The notes: generated from the letters alone by a model not told the origin. Shown: positions 37,301-45,634, counted from the first letter of the stretch. The stretch is DNA of 64,000 bases from Ligilactobacillus aviarius subsp. aviarius DSM 20655 (GCF_001436315.1 NZ_AYZA01000016.1:1-64000); one strand, 5' to 3'. Program-made: numbers and translations.

Positions 37301-39082
37301 TGGATGATATCCTGGTTGATCTTCAACTGGCAATTCTGAAGCTAATGAAAAATCAGGAATCGTTGCCATGAAATCTTTCATCGTATTTGCAAGTTGCGTT
37401 GTTGAATAATTATCCTTGTAAATTTGTTTTTCAATTGAATCACGCATATTTTCAGCGTAGTTATTTACAATTTGGTCCGGAGTTGAATCAGATAAACTCT
37501 TAACTGCATCTGAAGTCAATCCAAGGGAGCTATCACTGTATCCATGGTTTGTAAAATATTGGATGTATTGAATTTCAATGTTCTTTGATGGCCAAGCATA
37601 CATTAAAATTGGCCGCCAGTCGGTAACACCTGAGTTTACCCAAGTTTTACCATCTTGGTGATATTGAGTTGGCCGGAACCAGCCGTCCCATGTTAAATAG
37701 CCGTCAACCTCATTGATTGAGCTTGAATCTAATGAAGCTGGAAGTTCATTTCCACGGTACATTTCAAGCGCGCCGGTTACCGTGTTGAAATAATAATTGC
37801 CGTTATTGATCGATTGCCAACCATAGACCATATTACCAAGGCCGTCGTAGTAAACCGTCTTATTTTGGTCTTTAATATCGACAAACTGATTCTTGGCTTG
37901 GGCACCCGTTACCGTATCAAACCATTGCCAATGGCCATTAATATACTGTTGACCGTAAACCATGTTACCAAGGCCGTCATAGTAGACTTCCTTGTTTTGG
38001 TTACCAATCCCAACGTATTGGTTCTTGGCTTGGGCACCCGTTACCGTGTCAAACCATTGCCACTTGCCCTTGATGTTTTGTTGGCCGTAAACCATGTTAC
38101 CAAGGCCGTCATAGTAAACTTCCTTGTTTTGGTTAGCGATCCAAACATATTGGTTCTTAGCTTGTGCACCGGTAACCCCGTCAAAGTATTGCCATTTACC
38201 ATCGATCTTTTGTTGACCATAAACCATGTTACCCTTATTTGGATCATAGTAGACTTCTTTTTGTTGCTCTGCAATCCAGTAGTAACCAAGTTTCATGGCA
38301 CCCGTGATCTTATCGAAGTAATACCATTGGTTGTTGATCTTTTGTTGGCCGTAAACCATTGCACCGTCTGTTGGATTATAGTAAACGGTCTTATTTTGAT
38401 CCTTAATGTATTGGAAACCAGTGTAATTTTGATGGGTTTCCTTGTTTTGTAAGAACCATTGACCATTTTGGTTAATTTGAACGGCATCGTCATGCTCTTG
38501 CGCCTGTTCAACCTTTTGTGATTGAACGCTGCTTGAAGATGATGAAGCCGAATTTGACGATGAAGTCGTTGTATCTGCCTTTACAGCATCATCCTTCTTT
38601 GAAGAACTCGTTGCATTTTGATTCTTTTGCTGATCAGGATTTGATTGGGTTTGATCCTGTGCAGTTTGATTATTTTGTTGATCAGTAACTGCAAGGTTGT
38701 CCTTTTCATTTGCAGTTGCAGCATTGGCTGCTACTTGACTGCTTGAACTTGCAGAAGAACTTGCTTTTGATGAACTCGTTGCCGTCTTTGTCGTTGATTG
38801 CGGCTGAACAGCAAAGTTGACAGTTTCTTCCTTTGAGACTGATTGTGCTTGCGTTGATGCACTACTGCTCTTCAATGAAACTGAATTTTGGCTGCTTAAC
38901 GAGCTTGCTTTTGATTGTTGAGTATTTTCACTATTACTACCCGCTGATGATGAAACATTATCAGCTTTAACATTTGCCTGATAACCTAACCCAGCAGTTA
39001 ATCCTAAAAAGACAATTGGTGCAACAACCCAGTTTTTACCAGATTTATACATCTTATATCTTTTTTTAATTTCCTTATTCAA
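34379..39082 (-). CDS. GH70 alpha-glucanotransferase, GtfB-like, Tyr in motif III
   Basis: 1567 residues from TTG 39082: AGAAGGTG lies 5 bases upstream, the paralogue begins at the matching codon, and the next in-frame start would cut the signal. KRYKMYKSGKNW signal; linker with VSLKSS and TVNFAVQP; about six YG repeats (200-435); permuted GH70 core about 445-1310; about five further repeats. Motif II FDGFRVDAADN (nucleophile Asp695), motif III YDESY (acid/base Glu733, then Tyr735), motif IV NNHDQQ (Asp806), motif I VDLVMNQLLGLSGKE near 1153. Tyr in place of the subsite +2 Trp of glucansucrases is the mark of 4,6-alpha-glucanotransferases (GtfB type), which use maltodextrins or starch, not sucrose. 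A dextransucrase label would probably be wrong. Differences in motif III suggest the two paralogues make different products. Confidence 0.9.
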   Translation of the reverse strand: MNKEIKKRYKMYKSGKNWVVAPIVFLGLTAGLGYQANVKADNVSSSAGSNSENTQQSKASSLSSQNSVSLKSSSASTQAQSVSKEETVNFAVQPQSTTKTATSSSKASSSASSSSQVAANAATANEKDNLAVTDQQNNQTAQDQTQSNPDQQKNQNATSSSKKDDAVKADTTTSSSNSASSSSSSVQSQKVEQAQEHDDAVQINQNGQWFLQNKETHQNYTGFQYIKDQNKTVYYNPTDGAMVYGQQKINNQWYYFDKITGAMKLGYYWIAEQQKEVYYDPNKGNMVYGQQKIDGKWQYFDGVTGAQAKNQYVWIANQNKEVYYDGLGNMVYGQQNIKGKWQWFDTVTGAQAKNQYVGIGNQNKEVYYDGLGNMVYGQQYINGHWQWFDTVTGAQAKNQFVDIKDQNKTVYYDGLGNMVYGWQSINNGNYYFNTVTGALEMYRGNELPASLDSSSINEVDGYLTWDGWFRPTQYHQDGKTWVNSGVTDWRPILMYAWPSKNIEIQYIQYFTNHGYSDSSLGLTSDAVKSLSDSTPDQIVNNYAENMRDSIEKQIYKDNYSTTQLANTMKDFMATIPDFSLASELPVEDQPGYHPDNSGSIDNDQIIFVNNDSNNQKVGNTSYADSNYRLMNHTITNEGGYTNVNDTSPELLLGIDIDNSNPVVQAENLNWEYFLLHYSTIMGQGDDGNFDGFRVDAADNIDADVLLQLGQLMNDMYHTKDSNANADSHLVYDESYHSNSAQLLNEHGNPQLYMDSGLYWTLNNVLGAQPGSRNNIMNIASNSVVNRTNDTTENQATPNWSFVNNHDQQKNIINQIIIDDHPGVTDIMAAGYKAEYADEAWKQFYEDEAQTVKKYTQYNVPAKYAILLTNKDTVPEVYYGDLYNETDPYMQSKGMYYNAITTMLQARKKYVSGGQSMTKYNDNLMASVRYGKNIMNADQTNNDSISRISGIAVIVGNNPSMDQQTITVSMGKEHANQKYVNLIGTTASGLSYNNGETLTTDANGDLHITVKGYANPYVSGYLSVWVPDGAAADQNVTTEASTAQNTSGKTYQSNAALDSHVIFEDFSLFQPHQSVGDDTYTTIAKNAQQFANLGITDFWFAPPYQSFSMSRYDEGYAITDRYDLGQSSPTKYGTNIEMINAVKALHKVGISAQVDLVMNQLLGLSGKEVVTATRTDNHGQQLTVGGKTFANKLYVAYVDGGGKGQQQYGGAYLDYLKQNYPDLFTTKAISTGVAPDPNVQIKQWSAKYENGTSLQGTGMGLVAQAPNGDYYYLNNGKNDKSFPTTVPTQFTQSNYWVQNSAQPGWHMYGTSKYYINSNGSMALGHQTIDGKDYYFNPQGGQLVSVNGQPADGQKLVNGHWQYFDPVTGVQAKNQYVWLADQNKEVYYDANGNMVYGQQNINGHWQYFNPVTGAQAKNQYVWIADQNKEVYYDGLGNMVYGQQKINGKSQYFDPVTGAQVKNKYVCLGQNKWVYYDGLGNMVYGQQHLNGHWQYFDPTTGIQAKNQYVWIADQNKEVYYDNSGNMVYGWQTINGYKHYFDPVTGAQAKNVTLVIDGKKYTFDGLGNIVE
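38165..38515 (-). repeat. Near-identical repeat module, GH70 copy 2
   Basis: Third copy of the block coding KVEQAQEHDDAV onward; a direct repeat of 33176-33526 about 5 kb away. Recombination between these two would delete or fuse a GH70 gene in frame. Confidence 0.85.
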
Positions 39083-39213
39083 AATTTCACCTTCTAAAAC
39101 CTATTTATACTTTCATGGTAGCAAAATGGGCTTTAGATATAAATTGATAGCAATAACTCTTTACTTATTCTTATAAATGAATTTTATTATTTATATTATT
39201 CGTAAAATTTCAA

Positions 39214-39248
39214 TAAAGGCCCACTAAATAAAATTTAGTGAGCCTTTA
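39214..39248 (-). terminator. Terminator of the Pal-like amidase gene
   Basis: Minus-strand stem AAAGGCTCACTAAAT with ATTTAGTGGGCCTTT, one G-U pair, loop of three, then ATTG; bidirectional in form but with a weak T-run. Confidence 0.8.
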
Positions 39249-39282
39249 TCTTATTTATATTTAATTAGAACATTGAAAAATT

Positions 39283-42090
39283 CTAGTTTCGGTGTTGGTC
39301 ACCTTGACGATATACATAGTAGTATGGGCAACCGTCTAAATGCCAGTACCAGTTATATGGTAATTCTTGAACTGCTGTTCCTGGTTGACCGTTTGTGTAG
39401 TAGCAAGTTGAGATACATTGAGCATCGTTCCCACCTTGTGAAATTACAAGGGTGTGCCCTGCTGCACCGCCACTTTCGCCTTGACGACCCCAGATAATAA
39501 CATCCCCACGTTCAGGAATGAAGTTGCCATTCGCCGTTACAAGGTAGTAGCCGTTAGCCCGTAAGTACCCATGGAGTGAATCTGTATTATAAAGGTATGA
39601 GTATGAACCTGCACCAGCATCCCGGATTGCTTGGGTCATTGAGCCTGAGCAATCAGCTGTTCCATCTGAACCATTCCGTGAACCGTACATTGAGTATGTT
39701 AAGTGGCCTTTCCGGCTTTCAAACCAGTTGATTACCCGTTGATTAAAGTCAAGGCAGTGACCTTGATTATCAAAGTTATACCAACGGCCATCAATATTGT
39801 GGCTTCCGCCAATGTATTCTGCCCCGGTTACATTGTCAAAGTAGTAGTCATACCGGTCAGTATTTAACCAGCCGTAATGCATCGTTCCGTCTTGGTTGTA
39901 GAAGCATTCCTTGTTTTGACCGTATGGAGCCAAACTCTGCCAACCAGTTAAACGTGCACCCGTTACCTTGTCGAATAAGTACCAGTGACCGTTAATATTT
40001 TGTTGGCCGTATTCCATTTGACCATTTGCTGGGTTGTAGTAGCAAATCTTATTTTGACCATATGGATCCAAGTTTTGGAAGCCAGTTTGCATGGCACCTG
40101 AATTCTTATCAAATAAGTACCAGTTGTTATCGATCTTTTGTTGACCAGTTTGAACTTGATTATCGATCATGTCATATGTATTACCTTGGAACTTAATCAT
40201 TCCGTTAGCAATTAATTGACCAACAACAAGTTTGCCGTTTGAACTTGCAGCTTCTTGTTCCGTCGCAAAGTGGTATGTTTGACCATTGTTATTGTAAGAT
40301 CCGGTTACTAATTGACCGCCATTGTTATAAAATTCAAGGGCACGTCCGTGATTATAGTCAACGTATGTTCCACGATACATTGCTCCCGTTACATTATCAA
40401 ACAGGTAATAATTACCATTAATCTTTTGTTGACCGTATTCCATTTGGCCATTTGCTGGATTGTAGTAACAAGTCTTATTTTGACCGTAATTTCCAAGCCA
40501 TTGGAAACCAGTTTGCATAGCCCCGGTTACCTCATCGAATAAGTACCAGTGGCCATTGATTCTTTGTTGACCGTAAACCATGTTACCCAAGCCATCATAG
40601 TAAACCGTCTTATTTTGATCTTTGATATTTACAAATTGGCTCTTTGCTTGTTTACCAGTTTGTAAATCAAACCATTGCCAGTGACCATTGATCTTCTGTT
40701 GGCCGTAAACCGCATTGCCTAAGCCATCAAAGTAATATTCACCATTTGTATTTTTATCCCAAATGTAACTGTTCTTTGCTTGGGCACCGGTTACGGGATC
40801 AAAGTATTGTTTCTTACCTTGAACAGTTTGAAGGCCGTAAACCATATTCCCGTTTTGGTCGTAGTAAACTTCTTTATTTTGATTACCGATCCAAACATAA
40901 CTGCTCTTTGCTTGCGCACCAGTAATTGGATCAAAGTATTGCCAGTGACCGTTCAACTTTTGTTGACCATAAACCATGTTACCAACGCCGTCATAGTAAA
41001 CCCACTTGTTTTGGTTACCGATCCAAACATAACTATTCTTTGCTTGTTTCCCAGTTTTTGTATCAAAGTATTGCCACTTGCCATTGATATTTTGTTGGCC
41101 ATAAACCATATTGCCCAAGCCATCATAGTAATATTCTGCATTGGCATCCTTATCCCATACATAACTGTTTTTAACTTGCGCACCCGTTACCGGGTCAAAG
41201 TATTGTTCTTTACCGTTGATCTTCTGGTGACCGTAGACCATATTACCTTTATTTGGATCATAGTAAACTTCCTTGTTTTGATCACCGATCCATTGATAAC
41301 CGAATTGTAAAGCACCAGTTACCTTGTCAAAAAGATACCACTTGTTATCAATTCTTTGTTGACCATAAACCATCGCACCGTTTGATGGATTATAATAACA
41401 AATCTTATTTTGGTCAGCAATCTTTTGGAAACCGGTTAAATTCTTACCGTTTTCTTGTAAATACCAGTTATTGTTTTGTCTGACTTGCTTTGCTTCTGGA
41501 TGACTTTCAGCAAAAGGATGTTTATCAAGTGAGCTCGATTGTTGGGCTTGTGAACTTGATTGTGCTTGAACTGGTTGTTGGTTTTTGATTTCTTGTTGAT
41601 TGTTTGTTTTTGATGAAGAAACCGAATTGCTCTTCGGTGCCGTTTGTGTTTGGTTGGTTACCTTAGTTGGTTGAGCTGCGAAGTTGGTTACTTCCGGTTG
41701 ATTCTTTTGAACTGTAACTTCAGCTGGCTTATTCGTTTGAACACTTGATTGTTTTTGAACTGAGCTAGCTTGTGAACTACGTGAAGGAACAGCTGCAAAG
41801 TTCATTCCTTGAGGTTGTCCCTGGACTGGCGTCTTAGCTGCAACTGAAGATGTTTGTGATTGCAAGCTTTGACTGCTCTTTAATACTACCCGTTGTGATG
41901 ATTGTGATTGTTTTGATTGAACGCTTGATTCATTCTTTGGTTGTGTATTTTGAGAACTTGACTGAACATTATCGGCATGTGTTACTGCTCCCATGTTTAA
42001 TCCCAGTAAACAGGTTGCCGTTGTAATTGCGCCAAATACCCAATTTTTACCACTCTTATACATCTTATAGTGTGTTTTTTCGTCAAACAT
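39283..42090 (-). CDS. Secreted Pal-like peptidoglycan amidase (Amidase_5) with glucan-binding repeats
   Basis: 935 residues; ATG with AAAGGAAAGGGA upstream. HYKMYKSGKNW signal (cleavage near THA-DN); linker with RVVLKSS, MNFAAVPS and VTNFAAQP; about thirteen YG repeats at 205-775, including variants with PYGQNK; C-terminal domain 781-930. That domain closely resembles the amidase of pneumococcal phage Dp-1 Pal: INWFESRKGHLTYSM, catalytic Cys814 in TADCSGSM, RGDVIIWGRQGESGGAAGHT with His879, and a final YYYVYRQ. Pal cuts the MurNAc-L-Ala bond. Here the phage-type catalytic unit follows glucan-binding repeats, while phage Pal carries choline-binding repeats after it. Likely roles are wall turnover, cell separation or attack on neighbours inside the glucan matrix. 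Confidence 0.92.
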   Translation of the reverse strand: MFDEKTHYKMYKSGKNWVFGAITTATCLLGLNMGAVTHADNVQSSSQNTQPKNESSVQSKQSQSSQRVVLKSSQSLQSQTSSVAAKTPVQGQPQGMNFAAVPSRSSQASSVQKQSSVQTNKPAEVTVQKNQPEVTNFAAQPTKVTNQTQTAPKSNSVSSSKTNNQQEIKNQQPVQAQSSSQAQQSSSLDKHPFAESHPEAKQVRQNNNWYLQENGKNLTGFQKIADQNKICYYNPSNGAMVYGQQRIDNKWYLFDKVTGALQFGYQWIGDQNKEVYYDPNKGNMVYGHQKINGKEQYFDPVTGAQVKNSYVWDKDANAEYYYDGLGNMVYGQQNINGKWQYFDTKTGKQAKNSYVWIGNQNKWVYYDGVGNMVYGQQKLNGHWQYFDPITGAQAKSSYVWIGNQNKEVYYDQNGNMVYGLQTVQGKKQYFDPVTGAQAKNSYIWDKNTNGEYYFDGLGNAVYGQQKINGHWQWFDLQTGKQAKSQFVNIKDQNKTVYYDGLGNMVYGQQRINGHWYLFDEVTGAMQTGFQWLGNYGQNKTCYYNPANGQMEYGQQKINGNYYLFDNVTGAMYRGTYVDYNHGRALEFYNNGGQLVTGSYNNNGQTYHFATEQEAASSNGKLVVGQLIANGMIKFQGNTYDMIDNQVQTGQQKIDNNWYLFDKNSGAMQTGFQNLDPYGQNKICYYNPANGQMEYGQQNINGHWYLFDKVTGARLTGWQSLAPYGQNKECFYNQDGTMHYGWLNTDRYDYYFDNVTGAEYIGGSHNIDGRWYNFDNQGHCLDFNQRVINWFESRKGHLTYSMYGSRNGSDGTADCSGSMTQAIRDAGAGSYSYLYNTDSLHGYLRANGYYLVTANGNFIPERGDVIIWGRQGESGGAAGHTLVISQGGNDAQCISTCYYTNGQPGTAVQELPYNWYWHLDGCPYYYVYRQGDQHRN

Positions 42091-42170
42091 GTAAAAATAT
42101 CCCTTTCCTTTTTTTACTAACGGTTAAAAGTATAACATACAGGTAAAAAATTTAATATTATTTTTTTATA

Positions 42171-42208
42171 AAAAAATACCAAGGATAAATCGAATTATCC
42201 TTGGTATC
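42171..42208 (-). terminator. Terminator after the membrane-protein gene at 42275
   Basis: Minus-strand stem ATACCAAGGATAA with TTATCCTTGGTAT, loop ttcgat, followed by TTTTTTT. The 67-base gap to the stop codon holds nothing else recognisable. Confidence 0.9.
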
Positions 42209-42274
42209 AAGCACTTTAATGCCAGCGTTATTTGTTAATCGGCTAAATAACAATTATTCTTTGATAATTTAAAT

Positions 42275-44068
42275 TCAATGTTTAGCGCGATGATCTATTT
42301 TCCGACGAAAAATCACCCGGATAAGCATCAGCACCCAGGAAATCAACGCAATTCCTAAACCAATAAAGTAGGCCTTCGAAGGTTGATAGCCAACTTCGAC
42401 TTTGTAACTTCCAGGCGCAAGATTCAACTCGACCGTTCCGCGTGAACTTAGATGTGGCGTAACCTTTTGGCCATTAACTTTGACAGTCGTATGAACATAA
42501 CAAATTACTGGTAAATCAACTCTACTCTGATGTTTTAAATCGATTCCATAAGTCAACCGATTTGGATCAGCAACCGGATCAACGACTAACGACTTTCCGT
42601 TGAGATATGCTTTTCTCAACAGCAAATCATTTAACGGCTTATCCCGGGTTAAAGCCTGTTGTGGTTGTGAAACCGTGTAATCAAAGAAATGACCATGTTT
42701 TAAAACCGTCGTTGGATAATAATCCGCGGTCCCGGTTGATCCCCAATATGCAAACTGATCCTGATAGTTTGCATTCGTAACAACTTTGTTCATCAATACT
42801 TGATGCTGCCCAGGGTTTAATTTATTCAGCATTAACGGCTTATTGATCTGCCGGTTTTGCAATTTAGTTGTCATTGGAAGAATTGAACCGAAGTAACTCA
42901 TTGTTCCAGCAACCGCAAGAATTGCCATCATCAACACCGGGACTTTCGCCCGTGCAAAGACAAAATGCGTATCCAAGATTTTTACAATTCCCTGCGAACC
43001 AACGACGGCAGCAAAAAGAATCGAATATGACAGGTAACGAACAGGCAATTGTAAAATCGTTAATGGTGTATGGTTAAAACTCTCCCATGGGAAAACCGAT
43101 GAAGCCAAAATCAATAAGGCAACCGCCGCAATATACATCGGCATTTCAAGGCTCTTGTGGTCAACCCATTTCCATCCCGTTAAAATTACTAGCAACAAAA
43201 CTAATCCGATGCTTCCACTTGTTGCCACGTTTCCAATCGAATCAGTTGTAATTGTTCCGAGTTGTTGAACGATTCGAACACCAGAATACGTTCCGGTAAT
43301 TCCCTTTCCAAAGAAGTCAGTGATCAACGGAATAATAATTGGCAAAGCAAGAATTAATGCAACGATTCCCGCCTTGACCAATGCGAGCCACCGTTCAAGT
43401 TCCATCCCCTTTTCCTTAATGATCCGGTAAATCAAAAACGCTGCCATGATTTCGCCAGTTAAAAGAACACTCAAAATATGACAATAAAAAATCAATCCGA
43501 TTCCGCATGCCAAAAGATACCATTGACGGGCATCCCCAACTAAAATCTTGTATATTCCTAAAAAGGCAAGCGGTAAAAATGCATATGCAACAAATTCCCC
43601 TAAAACCCAGTTTACCGGGCTTAAGTACAAATGATACGGTGCGACCGTATATAACACTGCAAAGATAAAACTTCGAAGCGGTCGATGAGCATAGCTTTGC
43701 ATACAAAAATAACTAACCGTCAAGGTCATAAAGAAGATGATTCCAACCCAAAGGTAATACGCGGTCACTGGTGAATAAATAAACCGTAAAAGCGCCCAAA
43801 TATACATGAAGGCATCCGGATAAAACAGGAATGAACCAACACCTGTCTTCCCAAACGTCGACGTTGCAATGTACGTAAATGGCACTCCCGCCTTTAAATT
43901 CCGGTAAATCTGCTCAACCCTTGAAGAGTGGAACCACCAGTCAATATCGATTGCAATTTTTCCAGTATGAATCAAGGGTAAGACCATTCCGATCGCCATA
44001 ATGACGAAAATGACGACCGCAATTAGGTTATTGATTCGGTTTGAATTATTTTTCTTTGCTTCGTCCAT
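42275..44068 (-). CDS. Polytopic membrane protein, PTPS-related/GT-C-like
   Basis: 597 residues with about 12 membrane segments and a C-terminal outer domain before the last segment. DIDWWFHSSRVEQIYRNLKAG after the first segment gives the acidic first outer loop of GT-C-type enzymes, and PLTILQLPVRYLSYSILFAA is shared with the gene at 47627 (ALLQFPWRFLETASIFLL). Databases often name this family for 6-pyruvoyl-tetrahydropterin synthase, but nothing here supports pterin chemistry. The fold and outer domain suggest transfer of a sugar or modification of a surface polymer. AGGAAA lies before ATG 44068. It is transcribed after tyrS but separated by a terminator and the 128-base element. Confidence 0.75.
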   Translation of the reverse strand: MDEAKKNNSNRINNLIAVVIFVIMAIGMVLPLIHTGKIAIDIDWWFHSSRVEQIYRNLKAGVPFTYIATSTFGKTGVGSFLFYPDAFMYIWALLRFIYSPVTAYYLWVGIIFFMTLTVSYFCMQSYAHRPLRSFIFAVLYTVAPYHLYLSPVNWVLGEFVAYAFLPLAFLGIYKILVGDARQWYLLACGIGLIFYCHILSVLLTGEIMAAFLIYRIIKEKGMELERWLALVKAGIVALILALPIIIPLITDFFGKGITGTYSGVRIVQQLGTITTDSIGNVATSGSIGLVLLLVILTGWKWVDHKSLEMPMYIAAVALLILASSVFPWESFNHTPLTILQLPVRYLSYSILFAAVVGSQGIVKILDTHFVFARAKVPVLMMAILAVAGTMSYFGSILPMTTKLQNRQINKPLMLNKLNPGQHQVLMNKVVTNANYQDQFAYWGSTGTADYYPTTVLKHGHFFDYTVSQPQQALTRDKPLNDLLLRKAYLNGKSLVVDPVADPNRLTYGIDLKHQSRVDLPVICYVHTTVKVNGQKVTPHLSSRGTVELNLAPGSYKVEVGYQPSKAYFIGLGIALISWVLMLIRVIFRRKIDHRAKH

Positions 44069-44221
44069 TTTAAATTTCCTACCTAAATAATATTCTGACT
44101 TATCGCTTAGAAGTATATCATAAAGAAAATCAGGCAGACACCGCAGATTGTTTTAACTCATATTTTTAACATTAAAAACTTTGTCAATCGGCGGTGATGA
44201 TATTTTAAATGTAAAACAAAA

Positions 44222-44244
44222 AAGGCTGTGACAATCACAGTCTC
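44222..44244 (-). terminator. tyrS: Terminator of tyrS, after the repeated 3' element
   Basis: Minus-strand stem GACTGTGA with TCACAGCC (one mismatch), loop ttg, followed by TTTTTTG. It lies about 140 bases after the tyrS stop, with the 128-base element between. Confidence 0.8.
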
Positions 44245-44254
44245 TTTTCCATAC

Positions 44255-44382
44255 CCGCATAATCGGGTTCCAAAACAAACGAGCTACTTGGAAGTTCGAA
44301 AGCCTCCGAATCTACGCTGGCGCGATTCGTTCGCTTTTCTGCTTCCACCACGCTCGTTTTTACTGTTTTGTCACACCTTCTT
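44255..44382 (-). repeat. 128-base structured 3' element, copy 1 (after tyrS)
   Basis: About 96% identical to 47487-47613 and in the same orientation. On the minus strand it begins at the tyrS stop codon with AAGGTGTGACAAAAC and ends just before a terminator. A long-range stem AAACGAGC/GCTCGTTT (44359-44352 with 44284-44277) encloses two hairpins: GCGAACGAATCGC (44334-44322) and GGAGG/CTTCC (44307-44290). No open frame is plausible in it. It may be a conserved small RNA, a processed 3' UTR or a small mobile repeat. Confidence 0.8.
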
Positions 44383-45634
44383 ACTTAACCTTTGCCAAGA
44401 AGTATTTCTTCTTTCCGCGCCGGATAACAACGTATTTACCGTCAAAAGCAGCGGTTGGGTCAAGTTCATATTCAAGGTCTTGGATCCGTTCACCGTTGAC
44501 TCGGATCGCCCCGTTCTTAACATCTTCCCGGGCTTGCCGCCGTGATGGTTCAATGCCATTATCAACCAACCAAATTACAAGGTTTTGTTTTTCACGTGAA
44601 ACTTCAACGGATGGCATTTTACCAAAGACTTGTTCAACTTGTTCAGCCGTTAATTCTTTAATGTCGCCGCTGAATAAAATTTCAGAGATCTTTTCAGCTT
44701 CATGCATTGCTTCTTCACCGTGGACAAAGGTTGTAACTTCTCGAGCCAATGCACGTTGTGCTTCCCGTTTTTCAGGTTGGGTCTGCACCTTTTCAGCCAA
44801 CGCATTGATTTCATCATGGCTTAAGAAAGTGAAGTACTTCAAGTATTTCACAACATCACGGTCATCTTGGTTCAACCAGAATTGGTAGAATTCATATGGT
44901 GATGTCTTCTTTGGATCAAGCCATACCGCTCCGCCGGCAGTCTTTCCAAATTTAGTTCCGTCAGCCTTCAACATCAATGGAATCGTCAGACCGAAGACTT
45001 TGGCATCCTGACCTTCCTTTTTATGGATCAAATCAATTCCGGCAGTGATGTTGCCCCATTGATCAGAACCGCCAATTTGTAATTGCACATCATGATCACG
45101 ATACAATGTCAAAAAGTCGATTGATTGCAGGATTTGGTATGTAAATTCAGTAAATGAAATTCCGTTTTCCAACCGGCTAGCAACAACGTCTTTCCGAATC
45201 ATGGTATTAACGTTAAATTCTTTCCCATAATCGCGGAGGAAATCTAACAAGTTAAATTGTGAAAGCCAATCAAAGTTATTCACAAATGTTACGTGACCGC
45301 TGCCGCCAAAAAGCCGAGTAACCTGCTCTGTTAATGCTTGAACGTTGTGTTCAACTTGTTCCTTGGTTTGGAGTTGCCGCTCAGTCTTACGTCCACTGGG
45401 ATCTCCAATCGAACCGGTTCCGCCCCCGACTAAAATGTATGGGTGATGCCCAGCCATTTCAAACCGTTTCAACATAATAAACGGAATCAAGTGCCCAATA
45501 TGCAAACTATCACCGGTTGGATCTGTTCCGCAGTATAATGAAATTTTCTTTTCGTTTAATAATTCGCGTAAACCTTCTTCATCAGTTTCCTGATTGATTG
45601 CGCCGCGCCATTTTAAATCTTCTAAAATGTCCAT
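44381..45634 (-). CDS. tyrS: Tyrosyl-tRNA synthetase
   Basis: 417 residues, class I synthetase. SLHIGHLIP carries the HIGH motif near residue 48, KFGKTAGGAVWLD is the KMSKS-type loop near 230, and an S4 RNA-binding domain ends the protein (RRQAREDVKNGAIRVNGERI). It charges tRNA-Tyr with tyrosine. GGAGGT lies 6 bases before ATG 45634. Expression is controlled by a T-box leader (45660-45875) that senses uncharged tRNA-Tyr. The promoter is divergent from that of the YlbF/YheA-family gene. Confidence 0.98.
   Translation of the reverse strand: MDILEDLKWRGAINQETDEEGLRELLNEKKISLYCGTDPTGDSLHIGHLIPFIMLKRFEMAGHHPYILVGGGTGSIGDPSGRKTERQLQTKEQVEHNVQALTEQVTRLFGGSGHVTFVNNFDWLSQFNLLDFLRDYGKEFNVNTMIRKDVVASRLENGISFTEFTYQILQSIDFLTLYRDHDVQLQIGGSDQWGNITAGIDLIHKKEGQDAKVFGLTIPLMLKADGTKFGKTAGGAVWLDPKKTSPYEFYQFWLNQDDRDVVKYLKYFTFLSHDEINALAEKVQTQPEKREAQRALAREVTTFVHGEEAMHEAEKISEILFSGDIKELTAEQVEQVFGKMPSVEVSREKQNLVIWLVDNGIEPSRRQAREDVKNGAIRVNGERIQDLEYELDPTAAFDGKYVVIRRGKKKYFLAKVK

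Noticed and set aside
29048-39082. Calling the GH70 genes dextransucrase or reuteransucrase
   Set aside because: Motifs I, III and IV depart from sucrose-acting enzymes as described; only the family and GtfB-like subgroup are supported.
42275-44068. Pterin synthase function
   Set aside because: The database family name is historical; the protein is a polytopic membrane protein without pterin-enzyme motifs.
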